Shown: positions 1 to 5,731 of the stretch, in pieces
How positions within the stretch are numbered: position 1 is the first letter of the stretch
Layout of the letters: each line of letters begins with the position of its first letter
DNA from: Deltaproteobacteria bacterium
Lineage (GTDB): Bacteria; Myxococcota; Myxococcia; Myxococcales; 40CM-4-68-19
NCBI GenBank assembly: GCA_005879505.1
Contig: VBKQ01000108.1
Coordinates: 1-10,066, forward strand
Direction: 5' to 3'
DNA: 10,066 nt
Made by a program: the position numbers and the translations under genes
Notes under the pieces: model-generated
Told to the model about the DNA's origin: nothing
Databases searched by the model: none
Seen by the model: only the letters and a program-made list of their open reading frames with translations

Positions 1-199
1 CGATGTTGGTGCGCGTCTTGTGCAGCTTGCAGCGGGTGCACTCGCCCAGCTCGGTCCGGACCGCCTCGAGCACTGGGAGCCTGGTCACCGTCTCGACCTT
101 CGCCGGGTCGGCGCGGCGCGCCTGCGGCGCCAGGTTCTGCAGCCCGCTCTCCTGTGCCCAGGCGAGCCAGGCACGCACCTCGTCCACCAGCTCGCGCAT
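1..199 (-). CDS. Family 4 uracil-DNA glycosylase, N-terminal part (runs off window)
   Basis: The first 66 codons of a gene reading leftward off the window edge. Family 4 glycosylases remove uracil from DNA at the start of base excision repair and hold a 4Fe-4S cluster. The visible part has a variable N-terminal helix-rich segment (about residues 1-45) and then ECTRCKLHKTRTNI (residues 53-66), the family signature in which C54 and C57 are the first two cluster ligands. The catalytic motifs lie outside the window. The ATG at 199 is the only methionine start available: the coaBC stop lies in the same reading frame only 9 nt upstream, so the gene cannot begin earlier. There is no good Shine-Dalgarno, so translation is probably coupled to coaBC. 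What is seen is the Cys pair and its context; the function is inferred from the family. Confidence 0.8.
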   Translation of the reverse strand, partial: MRELVDEVRAWLAWAQESGLQNLAPQARRADPAKVETVTRLPVLEAVRTELGECTRCKLHKTRTNI

Positions 200-208
200 G
201 ATGCGAGT

Positions 209-1399
209 CTAACCGCCAAGCCGTTCCCGGACCATGTCCCAGATCGCGTGCGCCACGGAGAGCTTGGGACCCTGCAGCTCCCGGCGCGCGCCGTCCTTTC
301 CCAGGATCAGTACCCGGTTCGTCTCCTTCCCGAACGCGTCCGCGACGTCGTTCGCCACGATCAGATCGAGGTTCTTGCGCAGGAGCTTGTCACGGGCGTT
401 CTCCTCGACGTTCTCCGACTCGGCTGCGAAGCCGACCAGCATCGGACGCTGCGCTCTTGCCCCGAGTGCGGCGAGGATGTCCGGGGTACGCACGAGCGTC
501 ATGGTCTCGTCGCCCGCCTGTTTCTTCACCTTTCGCGCGGCACGGGTCGCCGGCCGCTGGTCGGCGACTGCCGCGGCCATCACCACCACCCGCGCGCCGT
601 CGACGTGCTCGTCCACCGCGCGCGCCAGCTCTTCCGCCGAAACCACTTCTACAACCTCGACATCCGCCGGCCGCGAGAGCTCGACCGGCCCGGAGATGAG
701 CGTGACCCGCGCGCCGCGATCGCGGGCGGCCTCCGCGATCGCGTATCCCATGCGCCCCGAAGAAGGATTGGACAGATAGCGAACCGGATCGAGCATCTCC
801 CGCGTCGGTCCGGCGGTCACCAGCACCTGCACGTTCTCCAGATCGCGCGGCGCCAGAGCGTCCGCGCAGGCCTTGAAGATCTCGCCGGGCTCCGACATGC
901 GCCCCGGACCGACATGGCTGCGCTCGGCCATCTCGCCGATGGCTGGCCCCACGAACCGCGCTCCTCGCTCCTTCAACACCCGCACGTTCTCCTGGACAGC
1001 GGGGCTCGCCCACATCCTCTCGTTCATCGCCGGCGCGACCAGCCAGCGGCGTGGATCGATCGCGAGCAGCGCCGCGGCCGCCATGTCGTCGGACTGGCCG
1101 ATGCGCAGGCGCGCGAGCAGGTTTGCGGTCGCCGGCGCGACCGCCGCCAGCTCCGCCCAGTCCGCGAGCGCGATGTGGCCGGCGGCCAGATCCTGCTCGG
1201 CGGAAAAGATGTCGGTGGCGACGGGCGACCCGGTCAGCGCCTGGAAGGTGAGCGGGGTGACGAAGCGCTCCGCCGCGGGGGTCAGCGCGACGCGCACCTG
1301 CGCGCCGGCCTTCACCAGCAGCCGGGCCAGCTCGCAGGCCTTGTACGCCGCGATCCCGCCTCCCACGCAGAGAAGCACCCGCCGCCCTTGCACGCTCAT
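209..1399 (-). CDS. coaBC: Bifunctional phosphopantothenoylcysteine decarboxylase / phosphopantothenate-cysteine ligase (CoaBC, Dfp)
   Basis: Cytoplasmic coenzyme A biosynthesis enzyme: the CoaB half joins 4'-phosphopantothenate to cysteine using CTP, and the CoaC half is an FMN-dependent decarboxylase giving 4'-phosphopantetheine. Numbering from the ATG at 1399 (396 aa, normal length): GGGIAAYK near the N terminus, catalytic H75 in GHIALADWAEL, and PAMNERMW (residues 123-130) with N126. The CoaB domain starts near 195 with TAGPTREMLDPVRYLSNPSSG (N211), then AAAVAD, KVKK (290-293) and ANDV. A GTG two codons upstream (1405) is an alternative start; neither has a clear Shine-Dalgarno. Oddity: the decarboxylase Cys (C158 in E. 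coli, in ACGxxGPGR) is absent; here the stretch reads GEMAERSHVGPGRM (155-168). The gene is divergent from the kinase gene at 1446 and probably co-transcribed with the glycosylase downstream. Confidence 0.96.
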   Translation of the reverse strand: MSVQGRRVLLCVGGGIAAYKACELARLLVKAGAQVRVALTPAAERFVTPLTFQALTGSPVATDIFSAEQDLAAGHIALADWAELAAVAPATANLLARLRIGQSDDMAAAALLAIDPRRWLVAPAMNERMWASPAVQENVRVLKERGARFVGPAIGEMAERSHVGPGRMSEPGEIFKACADALAPRDLENVQVLVTAGPTREMLDPVRYLSNPSSGRMGYAIAEAARDRGARVTLISGPVELSRPADVEVVEVVSAEELARAVDEHVDGARVVVMAAAVADQRPATRAARKVKKQAGDETMTLVRTPDILAALGARAQRPMLVGFAAESENVEENARDKLLRKNLDLIVANDVADAFGKETNRVLILGKDGARRELQGPKLSVAHAIWDMVRERLGG

Positions 1400-1445
1400 G
1401 GGCACATGATGGATCGCACGCCCTGCGCATTTCCACTTCTGCTAT

Positions 1446-2366
1446 ATGGCGCGCGTGCAGAAGCGGCGTCCGACCTCTCCCGGCATCCTCGCCGCGCTGC
1501 GCGCGCGCAAGATCGCCGTGGCGGCCCTGTACTGGGGCCCGATCATCTTCCTGCTCTCGACCATCGTGCTGGTCGTCTCGCTCTGGAAAGGGATCAACCT
1601 GGGCAGCCTGCAGTACCTGGCCGTGCTCCTGCTCGCGGCGGGCGGGGTGGCGTCGGCCTGGACGCTGCAGCGGCGGCTGGCGGAGATCTCGGTGGCGCTG
1701 GAGCGCGCGCAGCGCACCAGCACCGTCGGCCTGCTCACGGCGGGATTCGCGCATGAGATGAAGAACGCGCTCACCGTCGTGCTCGGATTCGCCGAGCTGG
1801 CGCGGACCGCGGCCGAGCGCGCGCAGTCGGATGCCAAGGTCACACGCCATCTGAAGGAGCTGGAGAACGAGACACGCCGCACCGTCGCGCAGCTGCAGAG
1901 CTTCCTCAGCTACTCCGCGGGGGAGAAGGTCGCGCGCAGGCCGCAGGACGTGAACGAGCTGGTCAACGAAGCGCTGCAGATGGTGCGGCCGATGGCGCGG
2001 ATGAAGGACCTGCAGCTCGAGCAAGCCGCGGGGGAGCCTCCGCGCGTGGATGCGGACCCGTTCGCCATCCGGCAGCTGCTGCTCAACCTTCTCCTGAACG
2101 CGCTCGACTTCGCCCGCAGCCGCATCAGCATCAGCACCACCCGCACCAGGGAGGGCCGCGCGGAGGTGGTGGTCGCCGACGACGGGCCCGGCGTCTCGCC
2201 CGAGAACCGCGAGCGCATCTTCCAGCGCTTCGTCACCACCCGGCCCGGCGGAAACGGTCTGGGATTATCGACCAGCCGGGACATCGCCCGGGCGCACGGC
2301 GGCACGCTCACGCTGCGGGACGGCGGAGGCGGAGCTACGTTCGTGCTCACCCTGCCACCGGCGTAG
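1446..2366 (+). CDS. Membrane sensor histidine kinase with minimal extracytoplasmic region
   Basis: A 306-residue two-component sensor kinase that should autophosphorylate on histidine and pass phosphate to a response regulator. Domains in order: basic N terminus; two hydrophobic helices at about 25-47 and 55-74 joined by a loop of only about 8 residues; a short linker helix; a HisKA dimerisation domain with H103 in FAHEMKNALTVVLGFAEL; and an HATPase_c domain with N-box LLLNLLLNALDFA (N214, N218), DDGPGV (D246) and GNGLGLSTSRDIARAHGG. All catalytic motifs are intact. There is no room for a periplasmic sensor, so the signal is probably read within the membrane, from the cytoplasm, or through a partner. 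No regulator gene is adjacent; the nearest is the lone receiver at 4087. The ATG at 1446 has no clear Shine-Dalgarno. It lies 46 nt from the coaBC start and 1 nt before a possible start of the TPR gene. Confidence 0.92.
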   Translation: MARVQKRRPTSPGILAALRARKIAVAALYWGPIIFLLSTIVLVVSLWKGINLGSLQYLAVLLLAAGGVASAWTLQRRLAEISVALERAQRTSTVGLLTAGFAHEMKNALTVVLGFAELARTAAERAQSDAKVTRHLKELENETRRTVAQLQSFLSYSAGEKVARRPQDVNELVNEALQMVRPMARMKDLQLEQAAGEPPRVDADPFAIRQLLLNLLLNALDFARSRISISTTRTREGRAEVVVADDGPGVSPENRERIFQRFVTTRPGGNGLGLSTSRDIARAHGGTLTLRDGGGGATFVLTLPPA

Positions 2367-2412
2367 GATGTGCTTTCTCGGCGCGATCCTCTCGATTATC
2401 CTCTCGCGCGCC

Positions 2413-3249
2413 ATGAAGCGGGCAGCAGCTCTCGCATTGGCGCTGGCCAGCGCTTGCAATACGGACCCGTCCGCGCCGCACCTGGCGCGCGGCAACGTCC
2501 TGGTGAACACCGGGCACCGCGACGAAGCGGTCGCGGAGTACCGGGAGGCCGCGCGACTCGCGCCAGGCAGCGCGCTGGCGCGCGAGCGGCTGGGGGATAC
2601 CCAATACGATCTCGGCCGCAAGGCCGAGGCCCTCTCGTCCTACCGTGAGGCGGCGGCCATCGACCCCGGCTCGGTGACCGCCCACATCGGAGTGGCACGC
2701 GTGCTCGCAGACCAAGGAGACCTCGCGGGGGCACGGGCCGAGCTGAGCGCGGGCCTGGAGCGCGCCCCGACCAACCTCTTCCTGCTGCTCTCCCGCGGAA
2801 ACCTGGCGGCGCGGGCGGGCGACCGGAAAGCCGCGCTGGCCGACTATGAGCGGACGGTGCATCTGAAGTCCGACAACGTGCCGGCCCTCTACCAGTACGG
2901 GCTCGCTCTGCTCGAGGACGGCCAGCTGCCCGAGGCGAGCGCCACCTTCGACCGCCTGCTCTCCGTCGCGCCGGCGTCCCCGCAGGGCTTTTACGGGCGC
3001 GCCCGCGTCTTCGCGGCTCGAGGAGAAGGTGCGCTTGCCGGCGAGGCGCTGGGCGAGGCCTCGAGGATGGTCGAGCCCGACGCTCGGACTCGGCTGGCGG
3101 AGCAGGGGCTGAGAGGCGCCGCGCTCGACAATGCTGTCCGGGAGACGACCGATCGATCCCTCGCCCAGATGCAGGGCGACCCGGCGTTCTCGCGGTGGGC
3201 GCAGGATCCCGCGTTCAGGCGCGCGGCGTGGCGGCAGGCGAGTCGGTAA
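2413..3249 (+). CDS. TPR-repeat lipoprotein
   Basis: Predicted exported lipoprotein of 278 residues made mostly of tetratricopeptide repeats, which are protein-docking scaffolds. Start chosen at 2413 because it gives a compact signal peptide, MKRAAALALALASAC, with lipidation Cys C15; the -3 residue is Ala rather than the more usual Leu, so the lipobox is slightly weak. An in-frame ATG at 2368 would add 15 hydrophobic residues and sits 1 nt after the kinase stop. About six TPR units follow at roughly 23-53, 54-87, 88-121, 122-155, 156-189 and 190-222, each with the AL/EA...A..P pattern (for example GRKAEALSSYREAAAIDPGS). The C-terminal 55 residues are charged and not TPR-like. Close coupling to the kinase gene suggests the two work together, perhaps as sensor and accessory. 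Exact binding partner unknown. Confidence 0.8.
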   Translation: MKRAAALALALASACNTDPSAPHLARGNVLVNTGHRDEAVAEYREAARLAPGSALARERLGDTQYDLGRKAEALSSYREAAAIDPGSVTAHIGVARVLADQGDLAGARAELSAGLERAPTNLFLLLSRGNLAARAGDRKAALADYERTVHLKSDNVPALYQYGLALLEDGQLPEASATFDRLLSVAPASPQGFYGRARVFAARGEGALAGEALGEASRMVEPDARTRLAEQGLRGAALDNAVRETTDRSLAQMQGDPAFSRWAQDPAFRRAAWRQASR

Positions 3250-3387
3250 AGGCTTCAGATCACCCCTTTCGCGCCAAGATTTCGCTTCTGGCAACCCATT
3301 CCTAACACACTGCGTCACTCAGGCCTGCCCCTGCCGAGGCAGAAACCTGCCGTAAATCACCTATCCAGCAAACTTTGCCGGCGAGGC

Positions 3388-3415
3388 TTGCCATTGAGGC
3401 CTCCTCGGGTACGAT
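3388..3415 (+). promoter_or_regulatory. Possible sigma70-type promoter for the membrane protein/receiver pair
   Basis: TTGCCA (3388-3393), a 16-bp spacer, then TACGAT (3410-3415). The predicted transcription start falls at about 3422, which is the GTG start of the next gene, so the transcript would be leaderless or the true promoter lies elsewhere. The rest of the 172-bp gap (3250-3421) holds no clear terminator, only a short CTGC/GCAG hairpin near 3331-3342 without a T-run. Confidence 0.35.
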
Positions 3416-3421
3416 GGTTTC

Positions 3422-4090
3422 GTGGGAGAAGTCACCCGACCGCCGGGAGCGGCGCCGCAGAAGCGTTCCGCGGGAGAGACGCCGCCAACGGCACAGCAGA
3501 AGCCTTCCGGCAGAGAAACGCCGCCAGCGGCGCCGCAGAAGCGTCCCACCGGAGAAACACCGCCAGCGGCGCCGCAGAAGCGTTCGTCGAGCGGCGCCAT
3601 CGCGAACGGCCTCGCGGCGACAGCAGGTGGACTGACCCGCATCACCAGCCGGATCTTCGGGTCGGTTGCAAGCCGTGGCGGCAGCGCGCTCGCCGACTTC
3701 CGGGCCCGCCCCGAGCACTCCCGCTGGCGCGCGTATGCGCTCGGGAGTTACTTCCTCATCGTCGCGGCGACCCTCGCCGGCCAGCTTTATACCGACAACG
3801 TCCTCGGCGCGTATGTGCGCGTCCAGCACGTCGACCTGCCAGCGATGACGCAGATCTTCGTGCGCAACGACTCCGGGAAATCCTGGCGGAACGTGCGGCT
3901 CACTCTCAATGGAATCTACCAGTACCGGACCGAGGAGGTCGGGCCGGGCGGACATGTGATGCTCACCGTGAACAAGTTCGCGATCCGCGATCAGCTCGGC
4001 AAACCGACGTATGCTCCGCGCAATCTCGAGCCGAAGACGTTGCTCGTCGACACCCTCGCCGGCCGATACGAAGCGGAGTTCCGCGAATGA
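3422..4090 (+). CDS. Single-pass membrane protein with N-terminal 13-residue tandem repeats, unknown function
   Basis: A 222-residue protein of no family I recognise. Order: a Pro/Lys/Glu-rich, probably disordered N terminus with about 3.5 copies of a 13-residue repeat (consensus AAPQKRxxGETPP, residues 11-56); a Gly/Ala/Ser linker (57-95); one hydrophobic helix at about 105-122 (YALGSYFLIVAATLAGQLY); and a C-terminal domain (about 130-222) of alternating hydrophobic residues, with IFVRNDSGKSWRNVRLTLNG typical of a beta-sandwich. Basic residues before the helix suggest the repeat region is cytoplasmic and the C-terminal domain periplasmic. The start is GTG with no clear Shine-Dalgarno; no ATG lies in frame upstream. 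Its stop overlaps the next start by 4 nt (ATGA), so it is translationally coupled to the response regulator. In the repeat region several frames are open, but only this one continues into the membrane segment. Confidence 0.72.
   Translation: MGEVTRPPGAAPQKRSAGETPPTAQQKPSGRETPPAAPQKRPTGETPPAAPQKRSSSGAIANGLAATAGGLTRITSRIFGSVASRGGSALADFRARPEHSRWRAYALGSYFLIVAATLAGQLYTDNVLGAYVRVQHVDLPAMTQIFVRNDSGKSWRNVRLTLNGIYQYRTEEVGPGGHVMLTVNKFAIRDQLGKPTYAPRNLEPKTLLVDTLAGRYEAEFRE
3451..3585 (+). repeat. 39-bp in-frame tandem repeat, about 3.5 units
   Basis: Units begin at 3451, 3490, 3529 and 3568, each opening with GGCGCCGCAGAAGCG or a close variant (second unit GGCACAGCAGAAGCC). The period of exactly 39 bp keeps the frame and encodes a 13-residue motif. 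Units 1, 3 and 4 are most alike; unit 2 has diverged. The array lies wholly within the gene starting at 3422. Confidence 0.85.
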
Positions 4091-4479
4091 GTGCGGCCGA
4101 AGAGCGGTCGCTGCGCCGGCGCGTCCTGGTGGTGGATGACGATCCGGAGATCGTCACCTTCCTCGCCACCCTGCTGGAGCTGGAGGGCATCGACTCCACC
4201 GTCGCGACCAGCGCCGCGGCGGCATTGGAGAAGCTCGAGCACGCGGTCCCGAATCTCGTCCTGCTCGACATCGCGATGCCGGATCGCGACGGCCTCGATC
4301 TCTGCCGCGCGCTGAAGAAGGATCCGCGAACGCGAGACGTGCCGGTGTTCGTCGTCTCCGCGCGGCCGGGCAAGGACGTCGTCGAGCGCGCGCTCGCGGC
4401 GGGAGCGGAGGAGTTCATCCGCAAGCCGTTCGAGAACCAGGAGTTGATCGAGCGGATTCGCGTTCGCCTGAGCGCCTGA
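4087..4479 (+). CDS. Stand-alone response regulator receiver protein (CheY-like)
   Basis: A 130-residue protein with only a receiver domain, the phosphate-accepting partner of a histidine kinase. Visible are the acidic pocket VVDDDPE (D17-D19), phosphoacceptor D61 in LLDIAMPDRDGL, switch residue S91 in VVSAR, and K113 in IRKPF, all in the usual spacing. There is no DNA-binding or enzymatic output domain, so it must act by protein contact or in a phosphorelay. Start ATG at 4087 overlaps the previous stop (ATGA), which makes the membrane protein upstream its most likely functional partner. The kinase at 1446 is a candidate phosphodonor because it also lacks an adjacent regulator; that pairing is inference. 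The gene ends 4 nt from the stop of the convergent carbonic anhydrase gene. Confidence 0.93.
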   Translation: MSAAEERSLRRRVLVVDDDPEIVTFLATLLELEGIDSTVATSAAAALEKLEHAVPNLVLLDIAMPDRDGLDLCRALKKDPRTRDVPVFVVSARPGKDVVERALAAGAEEFIRKPFENQELIERIRVRLSA

Positions 4480-4487
4480 CGCGTCAG
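4476..4487. other. Palindrome spanning two convergent stop codons
   Basis: CTGACGCGTCAG is a perfect 12-bp palindrome that contains the TGA of the receiver gene (4477-4479) and the TGA of the carbonic anhydrase gene (4484-4486, minus strand). It could form a small hairpin in both transcripts but has no T-run, so it is not a convincing terminator. Confidence 0.5.
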
Positions 4488-5137
4488 CGCGCGATCCGCT
4501 GCAGGATCCGCGCGGCGTGATCGTCGTCGATGGCGCGGAAAGCGCCCGCGCCCGGATCCCAGGCGTGGACCTCGGCTGCGCCGATCTCGAACCACCAGGC
4601 ATGGAGGGTGGGCGCGCGGCGCTTCACCGGCTCGTAGCTGCGCAGATGCTCGAGCTGGAGGAGTACGTTGAGCTGCGAGAGCCGATCCTGGGGCAGGCGT
4701 TCCTGATCTCCTTCTCCCCGCCGCAGCCTCTCCAGGGCAGCGTCGGCGTGACGCATCCAGGAGCGAAGGTGCGGCCAGCGGACATTCTCGCGCCCATGTT
4801 CGAGAGCGGCCATGACGCCGCAACCCGAGTGGCCGCAGACGATGATGTCGCGCACTTCCAGGACATCGAGCCCAAACTCGATCGCGGCCGCCTCCGATTC
4901 GTCGGCGACCGATCTCCCATCCGGACCCGCGGGCGATACAAGATTTCCCGGGTTGCGGACCACGAACAGATCACCCGGCTCGGTGGAGGCGAAGACGTTG
5001 GCCTGTACGCGGCTGTCGGAGCAGGAGATGTACAGGGCGTCCGGTTTCTGCCGCAGGGCGAGGCGCGAGAACGTCTCGGCGTAATCCGGACGGCGCTTCC
5101 GCCGGAAATCGACGATCCCCTGCACCAGCTTGCGCAT
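4484..5137 (-). CDS. Beta-class carbonic anhydrase
   Basis: A 217-residue zinc enzyme interconverting CO2 and bicarbonate. The zinc ligands and catalytic pair of the beta class are present: CSDSR (C39, D41, R43) and CGHSGCGVMAALEH (H103, C106). VVRNPGNLV (59-67) and the alternating helix/strand pattern also fit the family, and the length is typical. No signal peptide is seen, so it is probably cytoplasmic. The ATG at 5137 starts MRKLVQGIVDFRRKRRPDYA, as in many bacterial members, with a weak purine-rich stretch upstream. It follows rplQ in the same direction after an 83-bp gap that holds a GC-rich hairpin, so it may be either a separate unit or fed by read-through from the ribosomal operon. 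It converges on the receiver gene. Confidence 0.95.
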   Translation of the reverse strand: MRKLVQGIVDFRRKRRPDYAETFSRLALRQKPDALYISCSDSRVQANVFASTEPGDLFVVRNPGNLVSPAGPDGRSVADESEAAAIEFGLDVLEVRDIIVCGHSGCGVMAALEHGRENVRWPHLRSWMRHADAALERLRRGEGDQERLPQDRLSQLNVLLQLEHLRSYEPVKRRAPTLHAWWFEIGAAEVHAWDPGAGAFRAIDDDHAARILQRIAR

Positions 5138-5158
5138 CCGGCCGCGCTTCCGGTCGCG

Positions 5159-5174
5159 GCCGCCGAAAGGCGGC
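5159..5174 (-). terminator. GC hairpin after rplQ, possible weak terminator
   Basis: A perfect 6-bp stem (GCCGCC/GGCGGC) with a 4-nt loop lies between the rplQ stop and the carbonic anhydrase start. It is not followed by a T-run on the minus strand (CGCGACC follows), so it may act as an mRNA-end stabiliser or partial terminator rather than a full intrinsic terminator. Confidence 0.35.
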
Positions 5175-5220
5175 TTAGCGACTGCGTTTGAGGGTGGACC
5201 CCATCATGAGATGCCGCTTC

Positions 5221-5718
5221 CTATCTCTTTTTCTCCGCCTCTTCCTTCTTGCCCTTCTTCTCCTTCGCGGGCTTCTTCTCGCCCGCGCCCTGGTCGCCGC
5301 TCTCCTTCGCTGCCGCCTTCTTCTCCGAAGCAGGCTTCTGCTCCGGTTCGGCCTTCTCGCTCTTCTCCACCAGCTCGAGGATCGACATCGGGGCGTTGTC
5401 CCCAATCCGATTCTCGACGTGCACGAGCCGCGTGTACCCCCCCGGCCGCTCCTTGAACCGGGGCCCGATGCTCTGGAACAGCTTGGCGAGCGCCGCCTGG
5501 TCGCGCACCGTCTTGTGCACGACCCGGCGCGCCGACAGCGAGTTCTCCCGCGCCTTGGTGATCACCCGCTCCACCAGCCTGCGCGTCTCCTTGGCCTTCG
5601 GAGTGGTGGTGCGGATGCTCTCGTTCAGGATCATCGCCCGGACCAGGTTGTCGAGCAGGGCCTTGCGATGGCTGGAGTTCCGGCTCAGCTTGCGGCCGGC
5701 ATTGGCATGGCGGGACAT
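5221..5718 (-). CDS. rplQ: 50S ribosomal protein L17 (bL17) with charged C-terminal tail
   Basis: Large-subunit ribosomal protein, 165 residues against about 120-127 in most bacteria. The conserved core is residues 1-122: RKLSRNSSHRKALLDNLVRA, TTTPKAKETRRLVE, FQSIGPRFKERPGGYTRL and GDNAPMSILELVEKSE. The extra 43 residues are almost all Lys, Glu, Ala, Pro and Gly, and are probably disordered. It is the last gene of the alpha operon, 10 nt after rpoA, with AAGGAG overlapping the rpoA stop codon. The ATG at 5718 is fixed by the conserved N terminus and this ribosome binding site. Confidence 0.98.
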   Translation of the reverse strand: MSRHANAGRKLSRNSSHRKALLDNLVRAMILNESIRTTTPKAKETRRLVERVITKARENSLSARRVVHKTVRDQAALAKLFQSIGPRFKERPGGYTRLVHVENRIGDNAPMSILELVEKSEKAEPEQKPASEKKAAAKESGDQGAGEKKPAKEKKGKKEEAEKKR

Positions 5719-5724
5719 CGCGGT

Positions 5725-5731
5725 CTCCTTA
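5725..5731 (-). promoter_or_regulatory. rplQ ribosome binding site fused to rpoA stop (TAAGGAG)
   Basis: The rpoA TAA (5731-5729) shares bases with AAGGAG (5730-5725), 6 nt before the rplQ ATG. The layout favours termination-reinitiation. Confidence 0.85.

Noticed and set aside
1406..1445. Divergent promoters between coaBC and the kinase gene
   Set aside because: A TATAT stretch lies near 1441-1445, but no matching -35 box at proper spacing was found for either direction.
20..1756. Long plus-strand open frame opposite coaBC
   Set aside because: It is antisense to a gene with clear CoaBC motifs, and its Arg/His/Pro-rich translation is typical of GC-rich shadow frames.
390..2024. Long minus-strand open frame across coaBC and the kinase gene
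   Set aside because: It overlaps two well-supported genes, and its composition is Arg/Gly-rich with no domain visible.
2347..3318. Minus-strand open frame opposite the TPR gene
   Set aside because: The plus strand encodes regular TPR units; the antisense product shows no family features.
3034..3386. Shared 13-bp word TTGCCGGCGAGGC in the TPR gene and the following gap
   Set aside because: Only two copies, short and GC-rich; chance is enough to explain it.
3451..3585. Possible CRISPR-like array
   Set aside because: The 39-bp units are contiguous with no unique spacers and keep a reading frame, so this is a coding tandem repeat.
3388..4086. Second plus-strand frame through the repeat-bearing gene
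   Set aside because: Only the portion from 4087 (the receiver) is meaningful. Upstream it is Arg-rich and lacks the membrane helix seen in the overlapping frame.
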